Source: Anodontia alba
Taxonomy: Eukaryota > Mollusca > Bivalvia > Lucinida > Lucinidae
Direction: 5' to 3'
NCBI GenBank assembly: GCA_964016985.1
Contig: OZ024826.1
Coordinates: 70,629,768-70,693,767, forward strand
Length of the DNA stretch: 64,000 nucleotides
The notes beneath the pieces were generated by a model, which made no database searches, had not been told where the DNA came from, and saw only the letters and a list, made by a program, of their open reading frames with translations. Below, piece by piece: positions 21,040-30,962 of the stretch (position 1 is the stretch's first letter; each line of letters opens with the position of its first letter). Both the position numbers and the translations under genes were made by a program.

Positions 21040-21350
21040 TTATAGATAATAAATTATAAAATAACCCTGTTTCAAATAAACAGAGAGAGAGAGGGAGATA
21101 CTAAAATATATGTACAATGAAAAATATATAAAAATGAGATTCCATGTCTGAGACAAAATAGATAAATAAATAAACTGTAAAATTACTCTGTCTCTAATAA
21201 ACAATAGAGAGAGAGGGAGAGAGAGAGAAAAAAAAGAAAGAAAGAGATTAAAATACATATATAATGAAAAATATAAAATAAATAAGATTCTATATCTGAG
21301 ACAAAATAAATAAAAAAGTAAAATAAATAAATAAATAAATATGTCTATTG

Positions 21351-21381
<31 letters not shown>

Positions 21382-21412
21382 CATAATAATGTGAATAATG
21401 AATAAATAAATA
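21040..21412. repeat. degenerate tandem repeat with (GA)n and (ATAA)n
   Basis: A block of about 125 bp (ataaacagagagagagaggg ... ttccatgtctgagacaaaata) occurs about twice and is followed by (GT)n and (GA)n. Confidence 0.7.
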
Positions 21413-21774
21413 TCTTTTTGTTTATTTTTACCTATTTTCTTTCAGAGAGAGACTAATCATGGAGGAGAAATTTTATTTAATCATCTCTTCTCTCTTACGA
21501 TTTTGGCTCATACGAAATTATACACAGGCTTTAGATACATGCATGTATAGTAAACTGAAACACTAAAAGTGAACTTCCTTGTGCACATCGCTTGAGGTCA
21601 GAGGGCAGCTCTAGCTCTAGTTCTATCTCTAGCTCAAAACAGTCTAGTGCACTTGGTTCTCAAAGTATCGTGCACATGTGTCTCAGAATTAGGGCAAAGT
21701 AATGTGCACACCTATCTCAGGTCTTGTGCAACTCTAGTGCACTTTATGTCAAGTTTATCTCTGACCCATCTGTA

Positions 21775-22025
21775 GCTAAAATTGTGTCAATCGACAATCC
21801 AAGGTGGCCGCCACAGCGGCCATCTTGAAAATCTATTTTCGACATCTCCTCGCAAACCACTCTGAGAATAATGTCGAAAGTTATGATGGAGCAACAGTGT
21901 GATGATCAGCAGATATAAAAATAACTAAAATCATCTTGATTGGAAGTCAAAAGTGGCCACCACTGCCACCATCTTGAAAATCGATTTTTTACATCTGCCC
22001 TTGAACTATTGGGCAAATTATTATT
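21775..22025. repeat. right part of the interrupted GGCCGCC-type array
   Basis: Two units with aatccaaggtggccgcc...gccatcttgaaaatc, the motif of the large array at 31045-33845. The array's left part is 17690-17792. Confidence 0.75.
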
Positions 22026-22602
22026 ATTATTTAATTCAACATAGTTCGTATTTTCTAACATTATATTTCTGTATATTATATAACACAATTAGCCTATTAT
22101 GCATTTGTATGCACTGACTGTATGGGTGTTCACCATTCGGTACATTTCTGTCAATTAGGGACATTGTGGTTATTATCAGATTTTCTACCTGTTCTATTTT
22201 TAGCAACATAATAAATATATGAAAATCGTAAAATTCAACACTTTCTGTTTCTGTTATAGCTTCAGCTAGCCATATATAATTTATTTCTGTATTTGAAAGA
22301 CCTGTATAACAAAGAAACTGATTGTTTATCGAAGATTATAGAAAAAACTTCAAAAAACCGGAGAATGTATGGTCTGTGGGTTTCATACCCCTTGAAACGA
22401 TAAATCTGAGTTAAAAAAAAATAACTACAGGTCCGATCTAAATTTCCTTTTTGTTGGATAATATATATTTAATACCTCATAATACAAACTCAAAATGAAC
22501 AAAGTTAAAAACATATTAGTCTTGCAATCCAGGATAGAATTTTTGGTCACGGTGCCGGGTCTCGGTCACGGGGTTCCGATCTGTGGGTTTCATACCCGAC
22601 CT

Positions 22603-22877
22603 CTAATGGGTTTTATATTTACCTCTGTTGGGACAGCATCGTGATCACTGACACCAGGTATGACTCTGCAAGCAGCAACTAGGCTAGGGTTATTTGTAAT
22701 GACAAGGTCAAGAATGTTGTTGCCTCTTGTGGGTGTGGTTACCAACTGGGTAAGGCCCAGGTCATCAAAGAGGTCAACAAATTGATATGTGAGGGATGGG
22801 TAGTTACAATTTGGTTTCAAGCAATGGTTCACTCAGTCATATCCTGGAAAATTCATATCACCTGCAAGACCTGATTG
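22603..22877 (-). pseudogene. retrotransposon endonuclease domain, C-terminal fragment
   Basis: On the minus strand: GDMNFPGYD, a TGA in place of the expected Trp, then YPSLTYQFVDLFDDLGLTQLV, TPTRGNNILDLVITN and PGVSDHDAVP. These are the end of the apurinic-type endonuclease of Jockey/CR1 elements, including the SDHD active-site block. It joins in frame order to the RT part below 16643 once the 6-kb insert is removed. The N-terminal part is absent because the element was 5'-truncated. Confidence 0.85.
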
Positions 22878-23466
22878 TCTTTGTTTATCATAATGATGAA
22901 TTTGATTTTTATGTTTTCGCTTTGATGCGTTGAGTGAGTTGGAAGCCTTTATGCGAACCGAATTTTTATGTTTTGTTTTTTTTTTCTGTATAAAGAGTTA
23001 CATCGGGACCCAGGGTGAAGTTGCTGGCCATAAAAGTGCTTTAAACCCCTCCCCCTCCCCCACCCCGGTGCTTTATTCTACTGACCGTTCTAAGGCGGTG
23101 GTCCCGGTGTTAGTCTTACTCTTTGTTGCCTTGTGGTTTATTCTACGAGGCGATTTGTTGTGGTATTGACGTCTTGACGTGTTATTTTGTTCTTGTGTTT
23201 TTCAGTCCTTTTAGCATTGCGATTAACTCGCTTGGGGGAAGAGAAAGCTAGTCTTGGTGCTTTTCGTATGTTTGTTCGATTTGCGCTTGTTTGGTTTTGT
23301 CTGTTTCCTCTTTCTCTTGGTGTCTGGGAAGGGCTGCAGTCTGTGATTGTGGTACTCCCTGGACTTTTTTCTTACCCTTTATTTTATATATTCAATCTCT
23401 GACAACTCTTGGTGTCTGGGAAGGGCTGCGGTTTGTGATTGTGGCACTCCCTGGATTTATCTCTTA
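22875..23466 (+). repeat. Naiad 3' module, copy C, right part
   Basis: It continues the split module from ttgtctttgtttatca to ctctta followed by a T run. It has small insertions (T run near 22978, C-rich near 23050). About 60 bp (cttggtgtctgggaagggctgc...) is duplicated at 23316-23375 and 23409-23466. Confidence 0.75.
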
Positions 23467-23489
23467 CTTTTTTTTTTGTCGTTGTTGAT

Positions 23490-23660
23490 GAAAAAAATAG
23501 CTAAAATCGTTCAGATCGGAAATCCACGGCCGCCATCTTAAAAGCTATTTTGAGCTTCTTCTCCTGAACCGAAAGGCCAACTGACTCGAAACTTGCTAGG
23601 TAGTGTCGAGGCAACTTCCAGATCAAAAATAGCCAAAATCATTCCGATCTAAATCCAAGA
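23490..23660 (+). repeat. fragment of the GGCCGCCAT-type array
   Basis: One and a half units (aaaatagctaaaatcg.tc, gccgccatctt, tcttctcctgaaccgaaaggccaa), the same family as 31045-33845. Confidence 0.8.
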
Positions 23661-23760
23661 TGGCAATGCTAAAAGGACTGAAAAAACACAAGAACAAAAT
23701 AACACAAGGTAAGACATAAAACAAATCGCCTCGTAGAATAAACCACAAAGCAACTAAGAC
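23661..23760 (-). repeat. Naiad 3' module, copy D, short inverted fragment
   Basis: gcaatgctaaaaggactgaa ... cgcctcgtagaataaaccac matches copy A on the same strand, so it is inverted relative to copy C 200 bp away. Confidence 0.8.
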
Positions 23761-23821
23761 TCGTTATACAGGAAAAATAAAATGAAAACCAACCTTTTAT
23801 AAAAAAAAAAAAAAAAAAAAG

Positions 23822-23945
23822 CAAGGGGTGTATTTTGTGGGGCGGGGTATGCTAATATCCGCAGATACTTTTTTGAGTATGGCTGATATACCGGATATTT
23901 TTGCGGGGTGTGGGGCTGAAATACCGTATATTTTTGCGGGGTAAA
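23822..23945. repeat. short tandem repeat, ~40-bp unit, three copies
   Basis: Units end in ttttgcggggt and contain gatatacc or gaaatacc; the first is diverged. Confidence 0.6.
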
Positions 23946-24949
23946 CACTAAAAGCTGGAGCCCAGCCTATGTAACAGACGAAATTCAGAGTACCCCTCAC
24001 CCCCCCTCCCCCACACACCCCCACTCCCCCTGGATCGGCCATCTCTTCTCCTTTCGGTACCGCTTCGTGATTGTGTAGTTACTTTATATTTTTTCAAATA
24101 CGGTTTATATTCCATTTCGACAAATTTCTTTGTGATGCGGTCTTTTTTAATTGAAGCGGCATACGAGTTGCAGCCCTTATAAAATGGAGTCTTTCTGAGT
24201 GGGGCCCTTTTTTCAAGAATAAATACGCAGTGAAAAAACAAATAAGGTAATATATACATATATCATCGCGCCATTGGCTCGTTTTCATTTTTGTCGTTTT
24301 GATTGATACCAGTTTGCGCAGATTTTGCTGATTTAACTGCACATATTTTCTGTAAATTCGCCTCGCACTCAAAATTACAAATGTTAGTTAGCTCCCTTAG
24401 ATTTAGCCAAACAATAGTACGCTTTGTTTGGAATAATGTATGCATTGTAGCTATATTTGCTGTGTGCAGACTATTATTCGTATATATTCTGTCCGTAACT
24501 TCATGTTTTTAGTTGAAATTGTATTTTTTTTCCGTTATGACCTGTATAATATGAATATTTGTTCCTTTTGCTGTTTGACCCAGTTCTGCTGTATCATTAA
24601 ACAGCCTTAATTACAAGCAATCATTGAGGGTTTAAATGTTTGAAATCATTTTAAACAAAAGTTATTTACAGAATTCATATATAAATTGTCATTAAGTATC
24701 AAATTGCTTTAAACTGTGCATATTTTGAATGGGGATGGTACCTAATACCGCTCTACAGAGCAACAGATAATTTTTAGGCATCCAAGTGGGTGTCAGCCCT
24801 CAAAAGTCCATTTAACAGGTAAAATCTATATATATATTTTTTTTTTTTTTTTGTATTTCATTTGAGTATTGCTATCTCCAAAAATGAAAATAGTTGGACA
24901 GTGATTTATTTACAATTTTATACCAATGCGTCCCAGGACTCGCGGGCTA
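23946..24949. other. no gene seen
   Basis: Several short overlapping frames on both strands show no recognisable domain. Confidence 0.4.
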
Positions 24950-25321
24950 CAGTACAGCTCAGGTGGTTTTTCAAAATCCCCCCCCCCCCCCCCCCCCCCC
25001 CGTACCGGTGGGGTTGATTTTTTAGCCCACCGCGGATCTTTATGATACCCCACTCCAATTCCCACCGCGACGGATTTTTCGTCCACCGCGTTTCCGCCGA
25101 GTTCCCTCCGCAAAACCATCCACTTACCTGTAGTACTCTGCAGTGGGCAAAAGTTTATCCTGGCGAGCTCGCAATGAAAGATTAGTGACGTCAGAATGAT
25201 TGACAGCTCCGAATTTTTCCGAGTTTGCATGGGGGAGGAAATCGGAACCTTTATTTTGCTTACGCATCATTCGGCTGATTTGCCGCTGAATAAATACAGA
25301 AATATTTCTACCTAGAGATTA

Positions 25322-25344
25322 AAAAAAAAAAAAAAAAAAAAAAA
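25322..25344. repeat. poly-A tract
   Basis: About 23 As. Confidence 0.9.
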
Positions 25345-25744
25345 GAATTAATGAATAAAACAAGAAATAAAAAATAACGTATTTCTGTTTGTTTATTTCT
25401 TACCTTGTACCCGGGTACTTAAAGGGGCGCTTCTGCTATCTTAGAGGCTTTTATTTGGAGACCAACGAGCATCGTTCCGGAAAAAAAAAAAAAACACGAG
25501 TAATGCCACGTAGGCGGACGCATTAATCTCTGATGGTCAGGATCGTGCATTCAATCCTCACAGATTGAGCGATTTATCATGAAACACATGTATTTGCTAC
25601 GGTCATTCGCTCCTTCCACTGCTTCAAGATTGGCAGTTACAAGTTTCTGGCGGAAGTGAGTTTAGTGTACTAGTTCACCACTTATTGTATAAGCATGCCC
25701 CCCTCTGTATTGGCGCGATTCATAAAAAATGCTCTTCCCCATTC

Positions 25745-26045
25745 CATTTTGCAGTAAGATGCGCCGTCCGACTGGAGACCAGGAGGTCGCGGGTTCAACC
25801 CCCGCCGAGGTCGGCAACATTCTTTCGTGGAGATTGATCATGAAATATTGTCTAGGGTCATTCTCTCCCTTCCGCTGATTCAAGAAGGGCAATTGTCAGT
25901 TTCTTGCGAAAGAATGTGCGCAATACTGATTAACCGCTTAGAGGACTAAGCTTGCCCAGTAAACGTGTGGTTAGGTAAACTGACCGCACTCTACAAGACC
26001 CCATTGGGTTGACTGGGCTGTAAAACCTCAACACAAACCAACAAA
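25745..26045 (+). mobile_element. tRNA-derived SINE-like sequence
   Basis: It has a near-consensus B box (GGGTTCAACCCC) in a tRNA-like hairpin (aggtcgcgggttcaacccccgccga). The 3' end is tgggctgtaaaacctcaacacaaaccaacaaa, like other mollusc SINE tails. The A box is weak and I could not place target duplications. Confidence 0.6.
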
Positions 26046-26694
26046 CATTCCATTTCGCACAGATCAGACGCGTAAAGCAATTGCAGTTAACTCCCTTGTA
26101 AGTCAGTTACAGTTAGCTCCCTTAAATCAGTAAAACCTGCAGTGTGAGTACCTTACCCAGCATTTATCAGGGTACAAATGACTACTATGTTACGTTATTC
26201 TCTTACAGTATAATACATTAATAACATTATATTTATTGGCTTATACAGCAATCTTCAGAACTTTCGTTTCCATGTAAAGTGTTCTGTTTTTGTGGCTTCA
26301 ATATATGCGATATGCAAAACCAAGACTGTAAAAATGTCGTCTGCTGAAAATTGTACCTAGGGTGCTTAGCGTTAAGGTTTGCACAAACAACTCGCGCATG
26401 AGTCTGTGCATGGCAAAACCTACAATAAAACTTGTAGGAAGAGACGGATCAGCCTGCACACTCTGAGACTGCACATCAGCAGATCTCAGTAGTCTGATCA
26501 GAGCCTTCGCTAATCGTAAGTACCCCCTATGATTACTGGGTGTAACAAAACGTCTTGTGCGACGAGCGAAGACTTGGGTCAGTACGCGCCTGCACATTCG
26601 CTGATCGTATTTACCATCGATAGCCGGGCTGCCCAAAGCGGAATAAACAGTGCGAATGCAACAGCACATTCTGTTCAGAACCTTCACTGATCGT

Positions 26695-27960
26695 ACAGTA
26701 AGCAAGAAGCTTGCTTTATCTAGTGGGTCGATGCACAGACTAACCGGAGTCTTTGCTGGTCGCACATACATTGTAGTATTGTAGGTTTTATCCGGTTCAA
26801 AGTTCGTACTTCAGACATGAGAACTTTGTACCGACGTAATTTTTGTTTGAACTGGAGTTAAACTGCCCAGTTAATACTATTCATCGAGCCTGCACACTTT
26901 TCCGGGCGGGCTTATTCAGAAGCTATTACAGCAGAAACTGACAACTGCCCTTCTTTTCTTTCATATACTTTGACGATAGAGCCTACTTTTGGAGTTATGG
27001 TCCTTTGAACACCGGAACTATTTTAGTGATTTCTGTAATATATTTGTGTCCGCTCTGTAACTTGAAAACTGTTTGCGATATTTTCTTGAAAATTAATTTA
27101 TTAACAAAGTTATGGTACTTGTTTGATGTAAGTGCAGTGGTGGGGCATGGTGAAATGTCTGCAGCCCTTTTATTAGATATTTAACGGGTTGAAATATTGG
27201 GAAAGGGTGCCTCAGTGGTGTAGTAGTAAAGCTGCGCGCCTTGTCACTCAGGGGTCATGAGTTCTATCCCAGGCTTCTTTCATATGGAACTTTAAACCAA
27301 GGTCCACACCTTCGTATGAACTAGCTATTAGTGGGACGTTAAAAAACTCACTCACTCATTTGAATTGTCATGAACTTCTGTGGCCCCTTGTTCGTTACGT
27401 GTGTTTTTTGTATGACAGACACAATTTTTGCTTGGGCTGTCTCATTGATTCAATGTCTCTTTGATAGCAGAAGCGCCCCTTTAAGTAAATTTATATTGAC
27501 ACGTGCGGTTGCTGCACGCGAGTGAGAATTTCCCGGTCTTTTACCACATTACGTCATTTATATTGAGCGCGTGCGGTTGTTGCATGGGAAAAGGCAGTTA
27601 TAGGAATACCAAACATAAATACGTAATTCGTGGATTCGAGGCAGATGTTTGATTCTCTTTGAGATTTTTGAGTGTTTGTTTTGTTTTTTTACGGCACATT
27701 AAGTAAAAATGACCATGCCGTGCCCACTTGTTGGCCGGACCAAACTAAGCCACAGAATCTGGTACTTTTTCATATGGAGCTTTGTTGCGGCCCATGTTAC
27801 CTGCTCGAACAGTGAATGGGGCTACCGGGGTTTTCTATGGACCAAGGGAACACCCAAATATATTTCAAGGAACAGGGCAGCATTGGTTAATATTTCAAGA
27901 GAACAAGGGAATAAACCTAATTTGGGGGGATCGGAAAGTGGCAATTTGGAAAACTCATCT
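26695..27960 (+). repeat. 1.2-kb dispersed repeat, copy 1
   Basis: Inverted and highly similar to 53330-54625. Shared landmarks include aagcaagcttctt / aagaagcttgcttta, the SINE at 27200, agcagaagcgcccctttaag and the ccggggttttct.tggaccaaggga segment. The open frames inside show no domain and are not kept in copy 2. Confidence 0.8.
27200..27365 (+). mobile_element. short tRNA-type SINE inside the 1.2-kb repeat
   Basis: The head gtgcctcagtggtgtagtag and B-box-like gggtcatgagttctatccc are followed by gtgggacgttaaaaaactc. The same SINE sits at the same place in the inverted copy (53930-54100), so it inserted before the repeat was dispersed. Confidence 0.7.
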
Positions 27961-28537
27961 ATGCATTGGCCATACGCATTCGTTATTGTCCGTCGGCAAT
28001 CGCACTGTTTCGATGCTTTATTAATAATCAAAAGATGCTGATGAGCGAAAACTGACTCAAGCAGGACGTAAGGATATTGCAATTTATGCACCGAATTTGC
28101 GGTACGTTTTGTGTATGCAAATACCAGCAATTCTGTACGCTCATGGTGAATGGGAATGTTTACAATCAAAATTCGTTAACTGCTGTCACACAATGAGTTG
28201 AAAAGGCTGATTTGATCAGGTCGGCAGTTTGATCCTATTCAACCGTGCATGCCGAAAAAGTACGACTGGCTTTAGCCACGCCCCTTTGGAAACAGCTTTC
28301 TCACTTCATCGCGGAAACACCGTGTGGCCCCCCGCGGCTGTTTCAATTGCCTGTCATAATCGCATCGAATTTTACCTGTTCGAAAGTAATTTTATCAGGC
28401 GATTTTTACCACGGGAACGCAGCGGATCCACCGGCCCGGGTGAAACCACCGTGGGATACTAAAATTTAATCCTTTCCACCCGAATCCACTCCCCACCGGC
28501 TCAGGGGGGATTTTGAAAAACCACCTGAGCTGTACTG

Positions 28538-30854
28538 TATATAAAGTGAGTCCTATTAGAAAATCATTGCATCCATTACAGAATTTTCCACTATAATTTT
28601 GTCAGTCCTAGGACTCGCTGAGATTTAAAAGGTGAGTCCCAAAGCAAAAAATGTGAGTACAGGACTTGGGATGCGCAGGTAAAACAATCGCTGTTGGATG
28701 AAAAATAAACAGAAAAAAAACACTTAGGCCAGTAAAAAAATACCTGTGTTTCAGGTGGCCCAATCAACCATATCCAAGGCCTAAATAAAATTTTGCTTGT
28801 TTGCGCGAAAGTGGCGGGGATGACTGTGGGTTTAGAGTGGGTTTTGAGCAAAGCTTGAAGAATGGAACTCTAGGTTACTGGTGTGGGTGTGACGAGCGTG
28901 GAAAGGGTTAACGACAGCAGTAAAATTTTAACTGCACAATACACAGTGATTTTTTTTTACCTGCAAGTCCTGCTTCATATACTCACAACCTTCTCTCTGG
29001 GACTCACAAAATTTATACACATGAGTCCCTAAACTCACAAAATACATTAGAAAACTGCTCAAAAATATGTAAAGGACTATTTGATTTTATCCTTGGACTC
29101 ATTAAATACCAATCATGTGAGTCCCTTGGACTCAGTAGAAGCAAAAGGTAAATCACTGAATACATTAACCTATAGAAAATATGCCATTCTATTCTGTATT
29201 TTCACCCCTTCTGCAGAAAAAAACAACAGTTCAGTCGTCTTAAAGACAGGGAAGACGTTCACAGGTGACGTGGGCGACATGCTCGCCTTTTTTCTGCAGA
29301 GGTCGCTCTGCTCATAAGGAAAGCGATGTTGATGTCACCTTAATTTTTCAGTGTGTACTGCCTATCCTGACCGATTAATTCACCGAAAATACAGAAGCGG
29401 GTGTGATCTTTTATCCCTTGAGGCTAGGATTATTGGCAGAGGGGGTTCACTTGTTAGTAATTTGACACTTCCCAGTAAAATCACATTGTTTGTTTGCAGA
29501 CAATTTGACCTAGATTTTGACTGGTGCACAATCCACCACTCCTCATTCTAACGTGCCTGATCATTTTTTTTTTTTCAAGGTTTTTGGACTCCGAATTGTC
29601 ATCAACGTGATTGCAAATGCACCGTTATATTATTATTTATAATGCTGACATTTTCTTTTGAAAGTTGTGGTGACAAGCAATATAGTACCTTATCATTTAT
29701 GCGAGATATTCTGCCATGCATGTTGCACATTAAAATAGTTATTTTCGTTGGCCAAAAGCAGTTTCTAAGTCCTGCAGAATGTGTTCAGTAAACCTTGTGC
29801 AGATCCTCATGGGACTGCTCAGATGCGCACCAGGCGATGATACGCAATTCTGGGATGTTTACGTTTCCAGTATGTTAAAAATTTACGTTTTTGCTTGCCC
29901 CCACATGAAGAAACCCAGTGCTTATAACGGTGACGTCACATGAACTCATGGCGGAAAACCACTGTGTGAGAAAAATGAACTTATTACCATGTGAATTTGC
30001 AGAGCCTTTCCTTGTCAGAAATGCATTCAAAACATATCACATATATTAAAAATTGACCCAAACTGCACCAATTATTTTTTCTGCAAATTTTAGCAGATGG
30101 TCGAAACTTCTGCAAGTAAACAAGACCCAGACTTTTTTTCGCAGCATATATGGATCGCAACATGGTGCAAAGTAAACATTGAAATGGCATTTTGCGGGTA
30201 GCTCGATACGGAAGTCCGTATATTTTTTGGTAACATGTAGTGAGCATTAATTGGTTGATTGATAAATGTTTTACTTCACTAACAAAGACCCTCATGTCAA
30301 TAATACTCAAGATTTAAAGAACTGCAGACAGCAACAAACTTTTTAGGTGTGGTGGGGTACTGGATTTAAATGATAGGCAGTGGAGAAGGGGTGCCACTGC
30401 GAGGATAAGTTCAGTATTTCTTGAGAAATGTGCCTCGATTCATTTGCCAAAGTAACTACAAAATATAAATATCTGCTCTACATCTATGCAAAAAAATGAT
30501 AAAAGGCTTCAAGTATTGTTACCACTGAAATGATTATAATAATAATAATAAAAAACAAAACAAACAGAATGCTAAAATCTTTTAATAAATTTAAAGTTTG
30601 GTGGCGTTCACCGCTGGGACTGTCACATCTCCCTGATCTTGGAAATCATCTTCCTAATTTCCCATGAGGGAGACATGACGTTTCCCTATTTTTCTGGGCC
30701 AGCTTCATGCCTGTAAAGAGTCTTAATCCAGAAGATCCTTTAGGCAGTTACCTGTGTGACGTAACTCTTCCCGCTCTTTCAATCACATGTCAGTTTCTTT
30801 CTGTGGAACAAAGAAAATAAATAGGATTTTTTTACCAGTGATAAAAAATCTAAA
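28538..30854. other. no gene seen
   Basis: About 2.3 kb. About 28600-29130 repeats the words gtgagtccc / ggactcac irregularly. The right flank at 28590-28615 resembles the left flank of the preceding element (24915-24945), perhaps an old duplication. No coding region or RNA gene is recognised. Confidence 0.4.
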
Positions 30855-30962
30855 TTGACACAATTAAGTTCATTGGAAGTGTCGAGGTGACTTGTAGATC
30901 AACAGTAGCTAAAATCATTCTGATTGGAAATCCAAGGTGGCTGCCATCTTGTTTATGTTTAT
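30855..30962 (+). mobile_element. left remnant of a Helentron-type element interrupted at T^T
   Basis: It matches the last array unit and junction of the neighbouring element (33755-33848: gtagatcaacagtagctaaaatc ... catcttgtttatgtttat). It stops exactly where the inserted element begins and continues at 34156. Confidence 0.75.

Larger units (their letters stand above)
17793..21772. mobile_element. 4-kb TA-flanked element with CAGAT(A/G)GGTCAGAG ends
   Basis: The inverted ends (17791-17818 and 21747-21774) match at 27 of 28 bases including the TA. Removing the element rejoins a GGCCGCCAT-type array unit exactly (...cgaatata + gctaaaattgtgtc...), so TA is the target duplication. Within about 220 bp of both ends the palindrome AGTGCACT and GTGCAAC/GTGCAC motifs recur many times. 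No transposase is seen; the interior holds a SINE, microsatellites and duplicated DNA. Confidence 0.8.
16644..22602. mobile_element. 6-kb DNA transposon with ~570-bp terminal inverted repeats
   Basis: The left arm (16644-17216) and right arm (22030-22602) are inverted copies over about 570 bp with only scattered differences. They start GGTCGG(A/G)TATGAAACCCACAG. Inside each arm, about 205 bp from the end, the phrase ATGAAACCCACAGACC recurs. An 8-bp duplication (CTAATGGG) flanks the element, compatible with hAT- or P-like transposition, but no transposase is visible. The interior is tandem repeats plus a nested element (17793-21772). Confidence 0.85.
14212..22874 (-). mobile_element. Jockey/CR1-type non-LTR retrotransposon, 5'-truncated, interrupted
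   Basis: On the minus strand the 3' end is a short (AAAAGC)n tail (14212-14226), preceded by an ACTGGTATACCAG-like hairpin at 14226-14240. The 5' end lies inside the endonuclease domain at about 22874, a truncation typical of target-primed reverse transcription. Flanking TTGTCTTT is duplicated. The element is split by a transposon at 16644-22602; removing that insert joins the endonuclease end (22603-22874) to the RT part (below 16643) in sensible order. Confidence 0.85.
24950..28537. mobile_element. 3.6-kb TA-flanked element with 34-bp inverted ends
   Basis: The left end 24950-24983 and right end 28504-28537 are exact reverse complements over 34 bp (CAGTACAGCTCAGGTGG...), each next to TA. 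Related CCGGTGGGG motifs follow inside both ends. No transposase is visible. Inside, AGGGGCGCTTCTGCTATC (25423-25440) and its inverted copy (27463-27480) are both bordered by TTAA. This may be a nested 2-kb element that uses TTAA targets. Confidence 0.75.

Noticed and set aside
23797..24259. Overlapping minus-strand frames of 81-103 codons
   Set aside because: Mutually overlapping, low complexity, no domain or conserved block.
25755..25810. Possible functional tRNA gene
   Set aside because: A B box is present but no complete cloverleaf or good A box; better explained as a SINE head.
26298..26771. 157-codon minus-strand frame with Arg-rich sequence
   Set aside because: Lies in short dispersed repeats (cagcctgcacactctgagac type) with no recognisable domain; likely chance.
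27709..28041. 110-codon plus-strand frame MTMPCPLVGRTKLSH...
   Set aside because: Falls in a dispersed repeat; the frame is not kept in the inverted copy at 53330-54625 and shows no domain.
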